From Pseudomonadota bacterium (lineage in GTDB: Bacteria; Pseudomonadota; Gammaproteobacteria; Steroidobacterales; Steroidobacteraceae), in contig CANGJP010000016.1 in NCBI GenBank assembly GCA_947454465.1, positions 1 through 39,755 of the forward strand: DNA of 39,755 nt. Reading direction: 5' to 3'. A model generated the notes under the pieces. It saw nothing but the letters and a program-made list of their open reading frames with translations. It made no database searches and was not told the DNA's origin. This document shows positions 9,054 through 17,895 of this stretch, piece after piece; positions within the stretch are counted from its first letter, which is position 1; every line of letters begins with the position of its first letter. The position numbers and the translations under genes are program-made.

Positions 9054-10592
9054 TCAATGCACACTCAGCCAACGCTTGCGAAGCAAAGAAACCACGAGCA
9101 AAGCGGTCAAGCCCCATAACCAACCTTGGCTCATCGCACCGCCACCACTGCTCGTTGCATAAACTGTACAATTACTATAACCGGAGGCCATGACACCATT
9201 CGCACTTAAGCGGTACGCGCTACCGTAGGAACCATAAGCCGAATTGCAAGCACCCCCATACGCGGTGACACCGACTAGATCACCATTACTAGCAAGGGCC
9301 AAACCCGATGAAGGAGACACGCCTTCAGCATAGGAAAATTCATGCTCTGATATGAACCCGGTACCGTCTAATTGAATGGAGAACACACTACCGTTACCAG
9401 ATGCATTGATGCCATATAAACGACCATTCTTAAGCACCAACCTTCCCGTTGGGGTATATCCCGTAGTCATATCAAAAGAAAGCAACATTAAAGACGTTGT
9501 ACCGGCATAGGTACCATCAGTATGTAATTGATAGATCGTACCCAGTCCGCCTAAACTTTGATCCGTCGGTTTACCACCATCTGTGGTCGTTCCGACTAGC
9601 ACACCCGCAGAAGTCTCCACCAGTCCTGCAGAGGGAAAGGCACCGTAATCATTCCTGCCCACAAGATCAGGGGTATTTGCATCTGCATCCAGCGTATCGT
9701 CTAAAGCTGGAAAATTGAAAATCGTTTGAAAGTCACTGCCATCTTTATTGAGGCTATAAACAGTTCCCGTACCCCGCTTGGTCACAACTGTCGACGTTGA
9801 ATCTACTTTATTCGTCAAGCTATAAAGATTAGCCCCACCATGACTCGTCACGCCATATAAACGACCATCATGACCCAATAGCAAGGGCCCACTCGGGAAG
9901 GCACCTTCGGTACTTGAACCGTCTGTTGCCAATGCGGCAAAGGTATGAAGTACCTGGAAATCCGTGCCATTGGTCTTCACTCGAAAGACCACGCCGGTGC
10001 CATGCACACCACCCGAATTAGTTACCCCATACAAATAACCAGAGCCACTGTCTTCAATGAGGGGAAATGATGGATATAACCCATCAGCGTTAAGGGAATT
10101 AGTAGCAACCACACCACCAGTAATTACCGCGATGTTAGTAATATTCGAATCAAATCGATGCAAGGTTTGGTAATCCGTGCCGTCTTGACTGACTCGGAAT
10201 AAAGTCCCACCACCATCAGATAAAGAAAATACAGTACTCCGTGCACCGTACATGGTACTGCCATACAAATGACCATCTGCGCCTACCAATAAGCCCGCTA
10301 TGGGTGAATAACCATCAGTACTGCTGAACTGAAAGATCGTTTGGGGGACACCGCCATCCAGGCTGACCTTGTAAATTGCTCCCCCATAGGTCAGTGAAGT
10401 ATTAGAAAGCGTACCGAATAACGTATTGTTTGCTTCAACGACTCCACCGGAGCCCTTACTGAGATCAAACGAAAAAACGGTTGAATAAGTGAGCGTTGCC
10501 GTGGCGTGCGTGACTGTGGTACCAAACAAACCCAGGCACAAATAAAGCAGTGCTTGGCTCAGACCCCAAGTCATGACTCTCTGATTCCGCAC
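9054..10592 (-). CDS. Secreted GloVer-repeat protein with GlyGly-CTERM-like sorting tail
   Basis: The protein is built of about six repeats of the kind annotated as choice-anchor tandem repeat GloVer. Each has a G(Y/L/A)xPxxxL...G.LYGxTxxGG core followed by GT(V/I)(Y/F)xLxxDGTxFQ; examples are GHLYGSTMYGA, GRLYGVTSHGG and GDLVGVTAYGG. They are probably beta-propeller-like blades. A GTG at 10592 is chosen because AGGAG lies seven bases upstream; it yields a signal peptide ending near THATA (512 residues in all). The extreme C-terminus is SSGGGAMSQG, a hydrophobic stretch, then RKR. This fits GlyGly-CTERM-type anchors handled by rhombosortase and type II secretion. No rhombosortase gene is in the window. 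The exact role is unknown. It converges on the tonB-like gene. Confidence 0.8.
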   Translation of the reverse strand: MRNQRVMTWGLSQALLYLCLGLFGTTVTHATATLTYSTVFSFDLSKGSGGVVEANNTLFGTLSNTSLTYGGAIYKVSLDGGVPQTIFQFSSTDGYSPIAGLLVGADGHLYGSTMYGARSTVFSLSDGGGTLFRVSQDGTDYQTLHRFDSNITNIAVITGGVVATNSLNADGLYPSFPLIEDSGSGYLYGVTNSGGVHGTGVVFRVKTNGTDFQVLHTFAALATDGSSTEGAFPSGPLLLGHDGRLYGVTSHGGANLYSLTNKVDSTSTVVTKRGTGTVYSLNKDGSDFQTIFNFPALDDTLDADANTPDLVGRNDYGAFPSAGLVETSAGVLVGTTTDGGKPTDQSLGGLGTIYQLHTDGTYAGTTSLMLLSFDMTTGYTPTGRLVLKNGRLYGINASGNGSVFSIQLDGTGFISEHEFSYAEGVSPSSGLALASNGDLVGVTAYGGACNSAYGSYGSAYRLSANGVMASGYSNCTVYATSSGGGAMSQGWLWGLTALLVVSLLRKRWLSVH

Positions 10593-10803
10593 AACCACAC
10601 TCCTATCCCGTTTTTGGCGAGTGTAACCGCCAAAATTCTCGTTTTGATGACCAAACACGTAGACCGCTTAATTGAAAACCGACAGGGTCAATGGCCCCAA
10701 ACCGGCTAATTAGAGGTGGCTATTGTTCACTTTATTGGCATCAAAGCAAATTCCGCTACATTCCAGACTGGGTTTGCGTGCATTGTCCGTGGCCAGCATC
10801 CAT

Positions 10804-11469
10804 TCATTTCATTGACCATCGGGCCAGATAATCCGCCACTGCTTCAAATTCAGTATCTGCATAGCTGGTAAACATACGGTGTAAATCATCGCTAACATTA
10901 GCCCGCTGCGCCCTAGCCATACGCCGCATTTGTTCAAGAAGATACCCATAATGCTGTCCGCGTAAGTTAGGCACCCACCAGTCAGCATTACCCTCTGCAA
11001 GACGGCCATGACAACTTGCGCAGAACCCCTCATAAATCAACTTACCCTGCGCAAGTTGGGTGCCCGAACCCTGCTGAGAGATCGCACTACTCGGTAGGTT
11101 AGCCACATAGCCCACAACGTCGGCAATACTAGTAGCGTTATTTAGACCGCTCTGCATCAACTGCTGATGCATCACGACGTGAGTACGCTCCTGATCAAGA
11201 AAATCGACGACTTGCTTAACCAAGTATTCGTATTGCTGACCAGCCAACGCAGGGATGTTTTCGCTCGGCAATCCTACCGCACCGACTTGATGACATTGTA
11301 AGCAGTGCTGCTGATAGAGCTTTTGACCGCGAGTCTCATCGGGCTGCTTACTCAAAGCACTGCTTAAATATACATCAGGAATGTTCGCACTTTGATCAGC
11401 CGCTATTGCTGTGACACACCACATACCACACCCGGCAAGCACCAAGCATTTCAACATACCCATGACCAT
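10804..11469 (-). CDS. Dihaem cytochrome c, periplasmic
   Basis: Two CxxCH haem-binding motifs are present: CLQCH near residue 56 and CASCH near residue 150. They sit in two similar halves, as in cytochrome c4-type dihaem proteins. Each half also carries a conserved AGQQYEYLVKQVVDF or RGQHYGYLLEQM segment, typical of these electron-transfer proteins. A signal peptide ends near VTAIAA. The ATG at 11469 has GAGG eight bases upstream; a GTG at 11478 is in frame and would add K and R to the signal. Redox partners are not visible. The gene stands alone, with GloVer on its downstream side. Confidence 0.87.
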   Translation of the reverse strand: MVMGMLKCLVLAGCGMWCVTAIAADQSANIPDVYLSSALSKQPDETRGQKLYQQHCLQCHQVGAVGLPSENIPALAGQQYEYLVKQVVDFLDQERTHVVMHQQLMQSGLNNATSIADVVGYVANLPSSAISQQGSGTQLAQGKLIYEGFCASCHGRLAEGNADWWVPNLRGQHYGYLLEQMRRMARAQRANVSDDLHRMFTSYADTEFEAVADYLARWSMK

Positions 11470-11525
11470 TCGCTTCACCTCAATCGATTAGCAAGCCGAT
11501 CCACTGCATTTAGGTTCTATATCCT

Positions 11526-11948
11526 ATGACCCTTGATACCTGCCCATCAGGACTACTACCTAGTGCAGGAATCTGGCGACCGCTGTGGCACAATCCCACC
11601 ATGAGTGGCAGCATTCCTAACGCACCCCCCATCCAAAGCAGTCGCAGCCTACGTGACCGGGTTGATGAAATATTGCCTGGCTGGCAAAGCTGGTATCCCA
11701 GCCTATTTGATGCCGCTCAGGACTTAGGCATCCTCAGAGCCCAGGTGTGTGACCTGTCTTCGCTGATGCTCAGTCATCGCCATGCCAACATCTATAACGA
11801 AGCAGTACAAGCCTTCCGAAACCAATGGTCCGTGGAAGAACCGGAAAACCAAGATGATGATTCAGAAGGAGATTTTTCCCAGGATCATCACGATTTTCCG
11901 GATTCTGAACCCGACGGTGACAAGCCTTCTACCAAGCCGATTGCTTGA
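11526..11948 (+). CDS. Hypothetical protein with acidic C-terminal tail
   Basis: I do not recognise this 140-residue protein. Residues about 40-105 look folded and helical (LRDRVDEILPGWQSWYPSL, then ILRAQVCDLSSLMLSHRHA), while the last 35 residues are rich in D and E and probably disordered. No signal peptide or membrane segment is visible. It diverges from the cytochrome c gene with a gap of about 56 bp and precedes the EF-hand gene on the same strand. An internal ATG at 11601 (MSGSIPNAPP) is an alternative start; neither has a strong ribosome-binding site. It is probably real because codon use matches its neighbours and no competing frame is better. Confidence 0.55.
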   Translation: MTLDTCPSGLLPSAGIWRPLWHNPTMSGSIPNAPPIQSSRSLRDRVDEILPGWQSWYPSLFDAAQDLGILRAQVCDLSSLMLSHRHANIYNEAVQAFRNQWSVEEPENQDDDSEGDFSQDHHDFPDSEPDGDKPSTKPIA

Positions 11949-12053
11949 TAAAACTGCACTAAAATCCGCCGGCACCCACTCGCACAGCTCAGGCCTCTGC
12001 GTATAATGTCCGACCAAGAGGCATCTGCTTCGAATATCATTTGGAGAACATCG

Positions 12054-12443
12054 ATGAGAATCACCATGACCGCACTGGGCCTGCTGATCGCAGCCACCTC
12101 CTTTGCTCAAGCGCCTGCTAGCCCACCCGCAGCAACTACCGCTGAAGAATGGTTCCAGCAACACGATGCAAACAAGGATAAGTTCCTTGTGAAGACCGAA
12201 GTCACCGGCACCAAAACCGAAGGTAACTTCGAGAAATTTGACACAAATAAAGACGGTAAGTTGGATTTCGCCGAGTACAAAGCCGGACGTGAAGCCACTG
12301 AAGGCGCTGCAGCTTCAAGTTCGTCCGCACCTGCTGCTGAAGGCGGTATGGGCGGCGGCATGGGCGGCGGCGAAGGCGGTATGGGCGGCGGCGCTGGCGG
12401 TATGGGCGGCGGCATGGGCGGTGAAGCTCCTCCAGCCAACTAA
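12054..12443 (+). CDS. Secreted EF-hand protein with Gly-Met-rich tail
   Basis: The 129-residue product starts at ATG 12054 with GGAG nine bases before it. It has a signal peptide (ITMTALGLLIAATSFAQA) and two calcium-binding EF-hand loops, DANKDKFLVKTE and DTNKDGKLDFAE. The tail is a low-complexity run of GGMGGG units ending in APPAN. Calcium binding in the periplasm or outside the cell is likely from the loops; the role of the glycine tail is unknown. A strong terminator follows. A second protein of the same architecture (33674-34090) lies in the accessory region. The frame shift that reads this tail as alanine/tryptophan repeats is a shadow. Confidence 0.85.
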   Translation: MRITMTALGLLIAATSFAQAPASPPAATTAEEWFQQHDANKDKFLVKTEVTGTKTEGNFEKFDTNKDGKLDFAEYKAGREATEGAAASSSSAPAAEGGMGGGMGGGEGGMGGGAGGMGGGMGGEAPPAN

Positions 12444-12494
12444 GCTCAGCTACGGTCGTCCAATGACCAATAAAATATCGTTTATTTGATATTT

Positions 12495-12523
12495 AAGCCC
12501 CGCAACATTGCGGGGCTTTTTTT
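12495..12523 (+). terminator. Rho-independent terminator after the EF-hand gene
   Basis: A perfect 10-bp stem, AAGCCCCGCA / TGCGGGGCTT, with the 4-base loop ACAT is followed by a run of seven T. It lies about 50 bp after the EF-hand stop, and three bases before the end of the convergent NamZ-like gene. Confidence 0.93.
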
Positions 12524-12525
12524 CG

Positions 12526-13731
12526 TTAATAAATCAACGAATCGCTACGATCAGCCATCCAATTTTGCTCATCGATTTTTAGAAGAGACTCCAAGTCATT
12601 CACCGTTGCACTGCTATCGTCCACCCAGTTGCGCAATTCGGGGCCGCCATTAATGACATCTATGGCAAGACGATCAAGCTCGTATTCATAAGGAAAGTCT
12701 CGCCATAACGGGTAATCGGAATATAAAGTGCGGATCGCCTTGAATGCCACCGCCTGTACTCGCCAAGGCTTGAAAGCCACATGCTGATACGCGCTGTCTT
12801 CGACATGGATTTGAATCCCAGAACAGAGCGTGCCCACATGCTTGTGAAAAGTGGGCTCAAACCAGCATGCACGTAAGCGACAACCTGATAACCATGTTGG
12901 CGCAAGGGCCCACATCCTTTTAAGAACCAAACCGGCATCCATGTCTGGTGCGCCGAATAATTCGAGCGGTCTAGTTGTTCCGCGACCCTCACTTAATGTC
13001 GTGCCCTCTAACATTACAGTGCCTGCGTAAGCTCGCGCCATCCACAAGTTAGGAGCATTCGGAGAAGGATTAACCCAAGTACGCTCTCCAAGTGGCCATC
13101 CGTAACCTGGCGCTGCATCCGATCGCCAACCCTGCATCTCAATCACTCGATAATCAACATCCAGCTTAAGGTACTTTACGAACCAATGTGCCAATTCACC
13201 TAAGGTCAATCCATGACGCATCGGCATGGGCCCCGCACCTACAAAGCTTTGCCAACCTTTACGCAACATCAAGCCCTCTACTGGACGGCCGACAGGATTA
13301 GGTCGATCCAGAATCCATACCGTCTTACTCTGCTGCGCGGCCGCCTCCAGCACATAACGCAATGTGGTGATAAAAGTATAGATACGGCAACCGAGATCTT
13401 GGAGATCAACAAGCAGCACATCGAAACTATCCATCATGAATGACGTGGGACGGCGCACCTCACCATATAAACTAAAAACAGGAATGCCGTGGATCGGATC
13501 ATTAAAATCTGGCGACTCCATCATGTTGTCCTGCTTATCACCCCGCAAACCATGTTGTGGGCCAAACGCCGCTGTCAATTTAATCTCCGGCAATTCAGCC
13601 AAGGCATCCAGTGCATGGGTTAAGTCCGGCGTCACAGAGGCTGGATGTGCAAGTAAGGCGACACGCTTACCCACCAAGGATTTACGTAGATTGGCATCTT
13701 CAATCAATCTATCAAGGCCCGTCTTCAACAT
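12526..13731 (-). CDS. DUF1343 / NamZ-family protein (putative exo-beta-N-acetylmuramidase)
   Basis: Family members of DUF1343 include NamZ, which removes N-acetylmuramic acid from peptidoglycan fragments. The product has the family landmarks in order: TGLDRLIED, VALLAHPASVTPD, AAFGPQHGLRGDKQDN, IPVFSLYGE, LLVDLQDLGCRIYTFITTL, ILDRPNPVGRPVEG, MPMRHGLTLGELA and EGTTLSEGRGTTRPLELFGAP. The ATG at 13731 with AGGAA seven bases upstream is preferred (401 residues) over an upstream in-frame extension to 13767. There is no obvious signal peptide, so a cytoplasmic recycling role is possible. It follows the DOMON-like gene by 19 bp in what looks like a two-gene operon. Confidence 0.88.
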   Translation of the reverse strand: MLKTGLDRLIEDANLRKSLVGKRVALLAHPASVTPDLTHALDALAELPEIKLTAAFGPQHGLRGDKQDNMMESPDFNDPIHGIPVFSLYGEVRRPTSFMMDSFDVLLVDLQDLGCRIYTFITTLRYVLEAAAQQSKTVWILDRPNPVGRPVEGLMLRKGWQSFVGAGPMPMRHGLTLGELAHWFVKYLKLDVDYRVIEMQGWRSDAAPGYGWPLGERTWVNPSPNAPNLWMARAYAGTVMLEGTTLSEGRGTTRPLELFGAPDMDAGLVLKRMWALAPTWLSGCRLRACWFEPTFHKHVGTLCSGIQIHVEDSAYQHVAFKPWRVQAVAFKAIRTLYSDYPLWRDFPYEYELDRLAIDVINGGPELRNWVDDSSATVNDLESLLKIDEQNWMADRSDSLIY

Positions 13732-13750
13732 GTAAAAATTCCTGAAATAC

Positions 13751-14284
13751 TCAAATCGTGACGACAAACCCGCTTCGATGGTGAAAATCGGGTACTGCTG
13801 CTAGGTGTGCAAGCGCCCAATACGAACACCGACCCTGCAACTCTTCAATCACCATCGACAGAGCAATATGTAATTCCGCACAGTAGTTAAATTGCGACGG
13901 CAACTCCAACTGCACTTCAATCAGTAGCTGTCGATCTACGTGAGTTGCTTCAATCGTAGGAGCAGCACAATCGAGGATACGCATTCCCTGCCTATATGCA
14001 GTGAATTGATACGCAGCCCACTGTGTAGATGGACTGAAATTGAATTCGCAATATGCCGCCTCACCAGGAGCAGCAATAAACAATTCAGCGCAGGTATGCC
14101 GCCACAATTCATTTGTACGTAATGAAGGCATCTTCACCGGAATACAAATAGAGCCGCCCCCAGAAGTCACTCGATAGACCAACTTTAGGGTAGTTAGAGC
14201 AATACGCTCCATATACACTTTTATATCCACAACTGCCGTATCTTCACTGGCAGGGTGAGCCATCAAGGTCAACCATTTACCCAA
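13751..14284 (-). CDS. DOMON-like domain protein
   Basis: The 177-residue product matches the DOMON-like family: LVYRVTSGGGSICIP, then ELWRHTCAELFIA, YCEFNFSPSTQWAAYQF and the ending YWALAHLAAVPDFHHRSGF. These are beta-sandwich proteins related to carbohydrate-binding and haem-binding domains; the activity of this subfamily is unknown to me. A TTG at 14284 is used because AGGA lies seven bases upstream and the extra residues (GKWLTLM) prolong the first strand. An ATG at 14263 is the alternative. It precedes the NamZ-like gene, which suggests a shared role in cell-wall sugar metabolism; this is inference. Confidence 0.75.
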   Translation of the reverse strand: MGKWLTLMAHPASEDTAVVDIKVYMERIALTTLKLVYRVTSGGGSICIPVKMPSLRTNELWRHTCAELFIAAPGEAAYCEFNFSPSTQWAAYQFTAYRQGMRILDCAAPTIEATHVDRQLLIEVQLELPSQFNYCAELHIALSMVIEELQGRCSYWALAHLAAVPDFHHRSGFVVTI

Positions 14285-14440
14285 TTTTTTATCCTACATA
14301 TTCAAAATCCACCATCCAACCTAAACACACAGAACCGGTCATACGATCACAGCATGGCCACACAAACCTGCCCACATCGAGGCTTTATCTAACACACAAT
14401 ATGATTAGCAACAATCATGACAGGCAAACATGGATTTAAC

Positions 14441-16120
14441 TTAGAACGAATTTTTTGTCGACACCGAAAACTGTAACTTTCTATCTTTAGCATCAGCATT
14501 CATAGGATAGGCCAAATCAAGATGGAACACTTCGCCGCGACTTGAACGAATATTCCCCAACCGCAACCCAATCCCAACATCAGCATAGATTTTTCGAGAA
14601 CCTGGTTGATAATCGCCACCAGAAATTTGGCCTATATCAGCAAATACCACTCCACCCACACTCAGTAATCTCAATATCTGCCAATCCGTATAAGCACGCT
14701 GTTCAATAATCAGCGTCCCTCGTTGTGTGCCGCTTCTATAGCGCAAAGGATATCCGCGCAAGCCTTCATCACTACCCAAATACAACTGCTGTGAATCATC
14801 TGGATGGAGAAGACTTGCATAGTCAAACTTCATAACAAAAATACGATCCCTACCTTGCTGCCAGTCATATCGGACGTTGCCACCCCACAAAGTGCCCTGC
14901 CAACTATTTTCCTGATGCCGGCCATTCAGACCGATATCCCAATAAATGCTATGGATTGCATCCAGCTGATCGCTAGCTTGCAACTTTATCTTTAACATTA
15001 AAGCATTACGATCAGCGCCCAACGATTTAGCTGCATAGCCAGCCTCAACCAACAGGGCGCGCCCCATAAAAACGTCTTCCACACGATCTATCTGATCGCG
15101 ATGACGCAACACCGCATAGCGATCTTCAAACCAATTGAGGCCTACCCACGGATAGCGCGAATTTTGATCAGCAGGGAGAACATCAGTCCCTAGTAGCGGA
15201 TCAGCCTCGAAGCGCTGCTGACTCTGCGTCAACCCCAATGACCAACGCCGCACCCATTTGGATGAACAGCGGTCACACGAATATAAACCGGTTGACCAGC
15301 CGCCCTGAACATTCCAGTTATTCAATCTGGTCTGATACTGATCAACCACTACTCCTTGTGAAAATCGATAATCGGTTCTTTGCTGATCGGTGATATCAAA
15401 AGATGCACTCCAGCGGGCATCCAGTGAATAGAAAGGCCGAACCAGTGACAGGCTACGCAAGCCACCATCACTTGCTTGCTGATAACCGGCTCGCATTTCC
15501 CAACGACTGCTCAATACATTTGGATCGTAATATGAAATCTCGGCTGAATCACGATCTACATTTTGAGAGTAATCCAAGGAGATAGACTTACCCAACCCCA
15601 GTAAATTTGACTCGTCAAGTTGCAAGCCACTACGACTATAACCACCACTATGACTATATGAAGCACCGGGATTAAGCGTCCAGTTATCATGAACTCTCAC
15701 GAGCAAATCAACTGTATTACTTTCAGCATTAAATCGCAGAACACTCACGGTGGCGTCCGCCAGATAATTACGTGCACGTAGATTACGCGCTGTTTCAACT
15801 AGCACATTTCGATTGAATGGATCTCCGCTTTTGAATAGGAGCTGTGGACGAATGGTTGACTCACGCGTTTCAACGTGCAGACGGTTTGCCGCTCGATAAA
15901 ACCCCCTGCTTTCTTTAGGGTTATTCAAATCGAATACATCATCAACCTGAATTTCAATGACCCCAATACGCACTCCTTCAGCCTGCATTCGCTCATCATC
16001 CGGAATGAGCGACTGATCCTGTACATAAATAACATCTGCCACCAAGGACTGCGCTTCGGCATAACCAAAACATGCAGCACACCATATACCGATAGAGCAG
16101 ATAAACAACTTAGTATTAAT
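14441..16120 (-). CDS. Omp85/BamA-family outer-membrane protein with one POTRA-like domain
   Basis: About 559 residues. A signal peptide ends near GYAEA. Residues about 75-155 look like a POTRA domain (LLFKSGDPFNRNVLVETARN, then ARNYLADATV). The rest is a beta-barrel with alternating strands, containing the Omp85 lid motif as SDEGLRGYPLRYRSG, and it ends in phenylalanine. One POTRA makes it smaller than BamA or TamA; it may be a translocon or insertase accessory, and its substrate cannot be deduced. The start is odd. No ATG or GTG is available; the TTG at 16108 gives an uncharged signal. An ATT at 16118-16120, six bases after GAGG, gives an N-T-K start typical of signal peptides. Confidence 0.82.
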   Translation of the reverse strand: MNTKLFICSIGIWCAACFGYAEAQSLVADVIYVQDQSLIPDDERMQAEGVRIGVIEIQVDDVFDLNNPKESRGFYRAANRLHVETRESTIRPQLLFKSGDPFNRNVLVETARNLRARNYLADATVSVLRFNAESNTVDLLVRVHDNWTLNPGASYSHSGGYSRSGLQLDESNLLGLGKSISLDYSQNVDRDSAEISYYDPNVLSSRWEMRAGYQQASDGGLRSLSLVRPFYSLDARWSASFDITDQQRTDYRFSQGVVVDQYQTRLNNWNVQGGWSTGLYSCDRCSSKWVRRWSLGLTQSQQRFEADPLLGTDVLPADQNSRYPWVGLNWFEDRYAVLRHRDQIDRVEDVFMGRALLVEAGYAAKSLGADRNALMLKIKLQASDQLDAIHSIYWDIGLNGRHQENSWQGTLWGGNVRYDWQQGRDRIFVMKFDYASLLHPDDSQQLYLGSDEGLRGYPLRYRSGTQRGTLIIEQRAYTDWQILRLLSVGGVVFADIGQISGGDYQPGSRKIYADVGIGLRLGNIRSSRGEVFHLDLAYPMNADAKDRKLQFSVSTKNSF

Positions 16121-16168
16121 CAGATACCTCGCTCAACCCTCATCGAGGCGAACACGAACGGCACAAGC

Positions 16169-17797
16169 TTACTGACTTTTATAGCCCGACGTAATCGGAT
16201 ATCGCCAATCACGACCAAACGCACGATTACTAACACGAATGCCCGGGGGCGCCTGGCGCCGCTTATATTCATTGCGTTTAACCATTTGCAACACACGCCC
16301 AACCACCACACGGTCATAGCCACGTGCCGCAATTTCCTCAACCGACAAATCAGACTCAATAAAAAGCTCAAGTATTGCATCCAGTACTTCGTAGGGAGGC
16401 AAGGAATCCGTATCCTTCTGATCTGGACGCAATTCTGCCGAAGGTGGGCGATCAATAACTTTCTGCGGAATAACCATTGATTGCGAATTACGATAACGCG
16501 CCAGCCTGTAAACCAGCAACTTACTGCAATCTTTTATAGGCGCAAACCCACCAGCCATATCACCATAGAGTGTGGCGTACCCCACCGACATTTCGCTCTT
16601 ATTACCCGTAGTCAGCACCATCTTTCCTTGTTTATTGGAAATCGCCATCAGCAGTATTCCACGGCAACGTGCTTGAATATTTTCTTCTGTCGCATCGGGT
16701 TTCGCTCCAGCAAACACGTCTTTAAGCGCGGTCTGCACTGACTCAAACATGCCACTGATTGAAATAACGTCGTAGCGCACACCCATCTGATGAGCCTGTG
16801 CCGCAGCCTCATCCAAGCTTAGTTGTGAAGTGTATTGTGAGGGCATCATCACAGCATGCACACGCTGCGCACCGATAGCGTCAACAGCAATAGCCAAAGT
16901 GAGTGCCGAATCAATACCACCGGACAACCCTATTACGACACCAGGAAAACCATGCTTTTCGACGTAATCACGCACTCCCAAAACCAATGCAGAATAAACA
17001 CTGGCTTCTTCTGTATAAGGCGGCTCAATGTGACCAAGGCGAGGCTCAATGGCGCCATCTATCACCTCGATATCCACTGGATATAGCCCTTCTTGGAAAG
17101 GCGGCATACGTTGCACGACTTCTCCCCGTGCATTCATGACAAATGAATTACCATCAAACAACAACTCATCCTGGCCACCAAGTAAATTTAGGTAGACCAC
17201 AGGCAGCCCAACCTCAGCAATACGTTCACGCACAACTGCCTCGCGACGTTGCTGGTAATTCAGTGAATAAGGGGAACCATTAATGACTAAAATTAATTGC
17301 GCGCCTGCCGCCTTGGCAGCGAGCGCCGGGGTCGGTTGCCAGATATCTTCACAGATTAGTGTAGCAACCCGAATGCCTTTCAAATTAAACAGGCCCGTCG
17401 TAGTGCCCGCTTTGAAATAACGCTTCTCATCGAAGACTTTGTAATTAGGTAACTCACGCTTGCGATAATTCAGCAGCATTTCACCATCGCGTAAGACGGC
17501 ACACGCGTTATAAATCGCCTGATCCGCATACTCCGGATAACCCACTATCGCGGTAATCCCAGTGATCTCCTGAGACAGGCGCAACAAGCCTTCGGCAACC
17601 TGCTGACGTACCCCAGCATGAAACAACAAGTCCTCAGGTGGATATCCCGTCAAAGTTAATTCTGGGAACATCACCAAATCTGCAGACAGCCGATCACGCG
17701 CGTCTTCAGCGGTTTGTATTACCCGCGCAGTATTTCCATTCACATCACCAACAGGGATGTTGAGCTGAGCCAAAGCGATGCGCACGGTGGTGGACAT
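16169..17797 (-). CDS. nadE: Glutamine-dependent NAD+ synthetase
   Basis: NadE converts deamido-NAD to NAD+ using ATP and ammonia from glutamine. The N-terminal nitrilase-type glutaminase (about residues 1-260) shows the E in FPELTLTGYPPEDL, the K in YRKRELPNY, and the nucleophile Cys in TLICEDIW. The synthetase domain has the ATP loop IGLSGGIDSALT near residue 290, TGNKSEMSVGY, and the terminal RAPPGIR-like stretch QAPPGIRVSNRAFGRDWR. Length (542 residues) is normal for the two-domain form. It is on the same strand as sucC-sucD but separated from sucD by a hairpin. Confidence 0.96.
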   Translation of the reverse strand: MSTTVRIALAQLNIPVGDVNGNTARVIQTAEDARDRLSADLVMFPELTLTGYPPEDLLFHAGVRQQVAEGLLRLSQEITGITAIVGYPEYADQAIYNACAVLRDGEMLLNYRKRELPNYKVFDEKRYFKAGTTTGLFNLKGIRVATLICEDIWQPTPALAAKAAGAQLILVINGSPYSLNYQQRREAVVRERIAEVGLPVVYLNLLGGQDELLFDGNSFVMNARGEVVQRMPPFQEGLYPVDIEVIDGAIEPRLGHIEPPYTEEASVYSALVLGVRDYVEKHGFPGVVIGLSGGIDSALTLAIAVDAIGAQRVHAVMMPSQYTSQLSLDEAAAQAHQMGVRYDVISISGMFESVQTALKDVFAGAKPDATEENIQARCRGILLMAISNKQGKMVLTTGNKSEMSVGYATLYGDMAGGFAPIKDCSKLLVYRLARYRNSQSMVIPQKVIDRPPSAELRPDQKDTDSLPPYEVLDAILELFIESDLSVEEIAARGYDRVVVGRVLQMVKRNEYKRRQAPPGIRVSNRAFGRDWRYPITSGYKSQ

Positions 17798-17840
17798 GAT
17801 GAATTAATCAACACTATAAATAAGCTAAGCACTAACAACA

Positions 17841-17871
17841 ACGCCCTCGAGGTACAGAACCGCGAGGGCGT
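17841..17871 (-). terminator. Hairpin between sucD and nadE, possible weak terminator
   Basis: A 9-bp stem, ACGCCCTCG / CGAGGGCGT, encloses a 13-base loop in the 98-bp gap. No good U run follows on the minus strand, so it may be a leaky terminator or an mRNA-stabilising element at the sucD 3' end. Confidence 0.5.
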
Positions 17872-17895
17872 CATGATTTATAGCAAGAACCGCCA

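Noticed and set aside
12107-12439. Antisense proline-rich frame opposite the EF-hand gene
   Set aside because: It is the complement of GGC glycine codons; the sense strand has a ribosome-binding site, signal peptide and EF loops.
15875-16480. 201-codon plus-strand frame across the Omp85/nadE junction
   Set aside because: It lies opposite two well-supported genes and has no recognisable domain.
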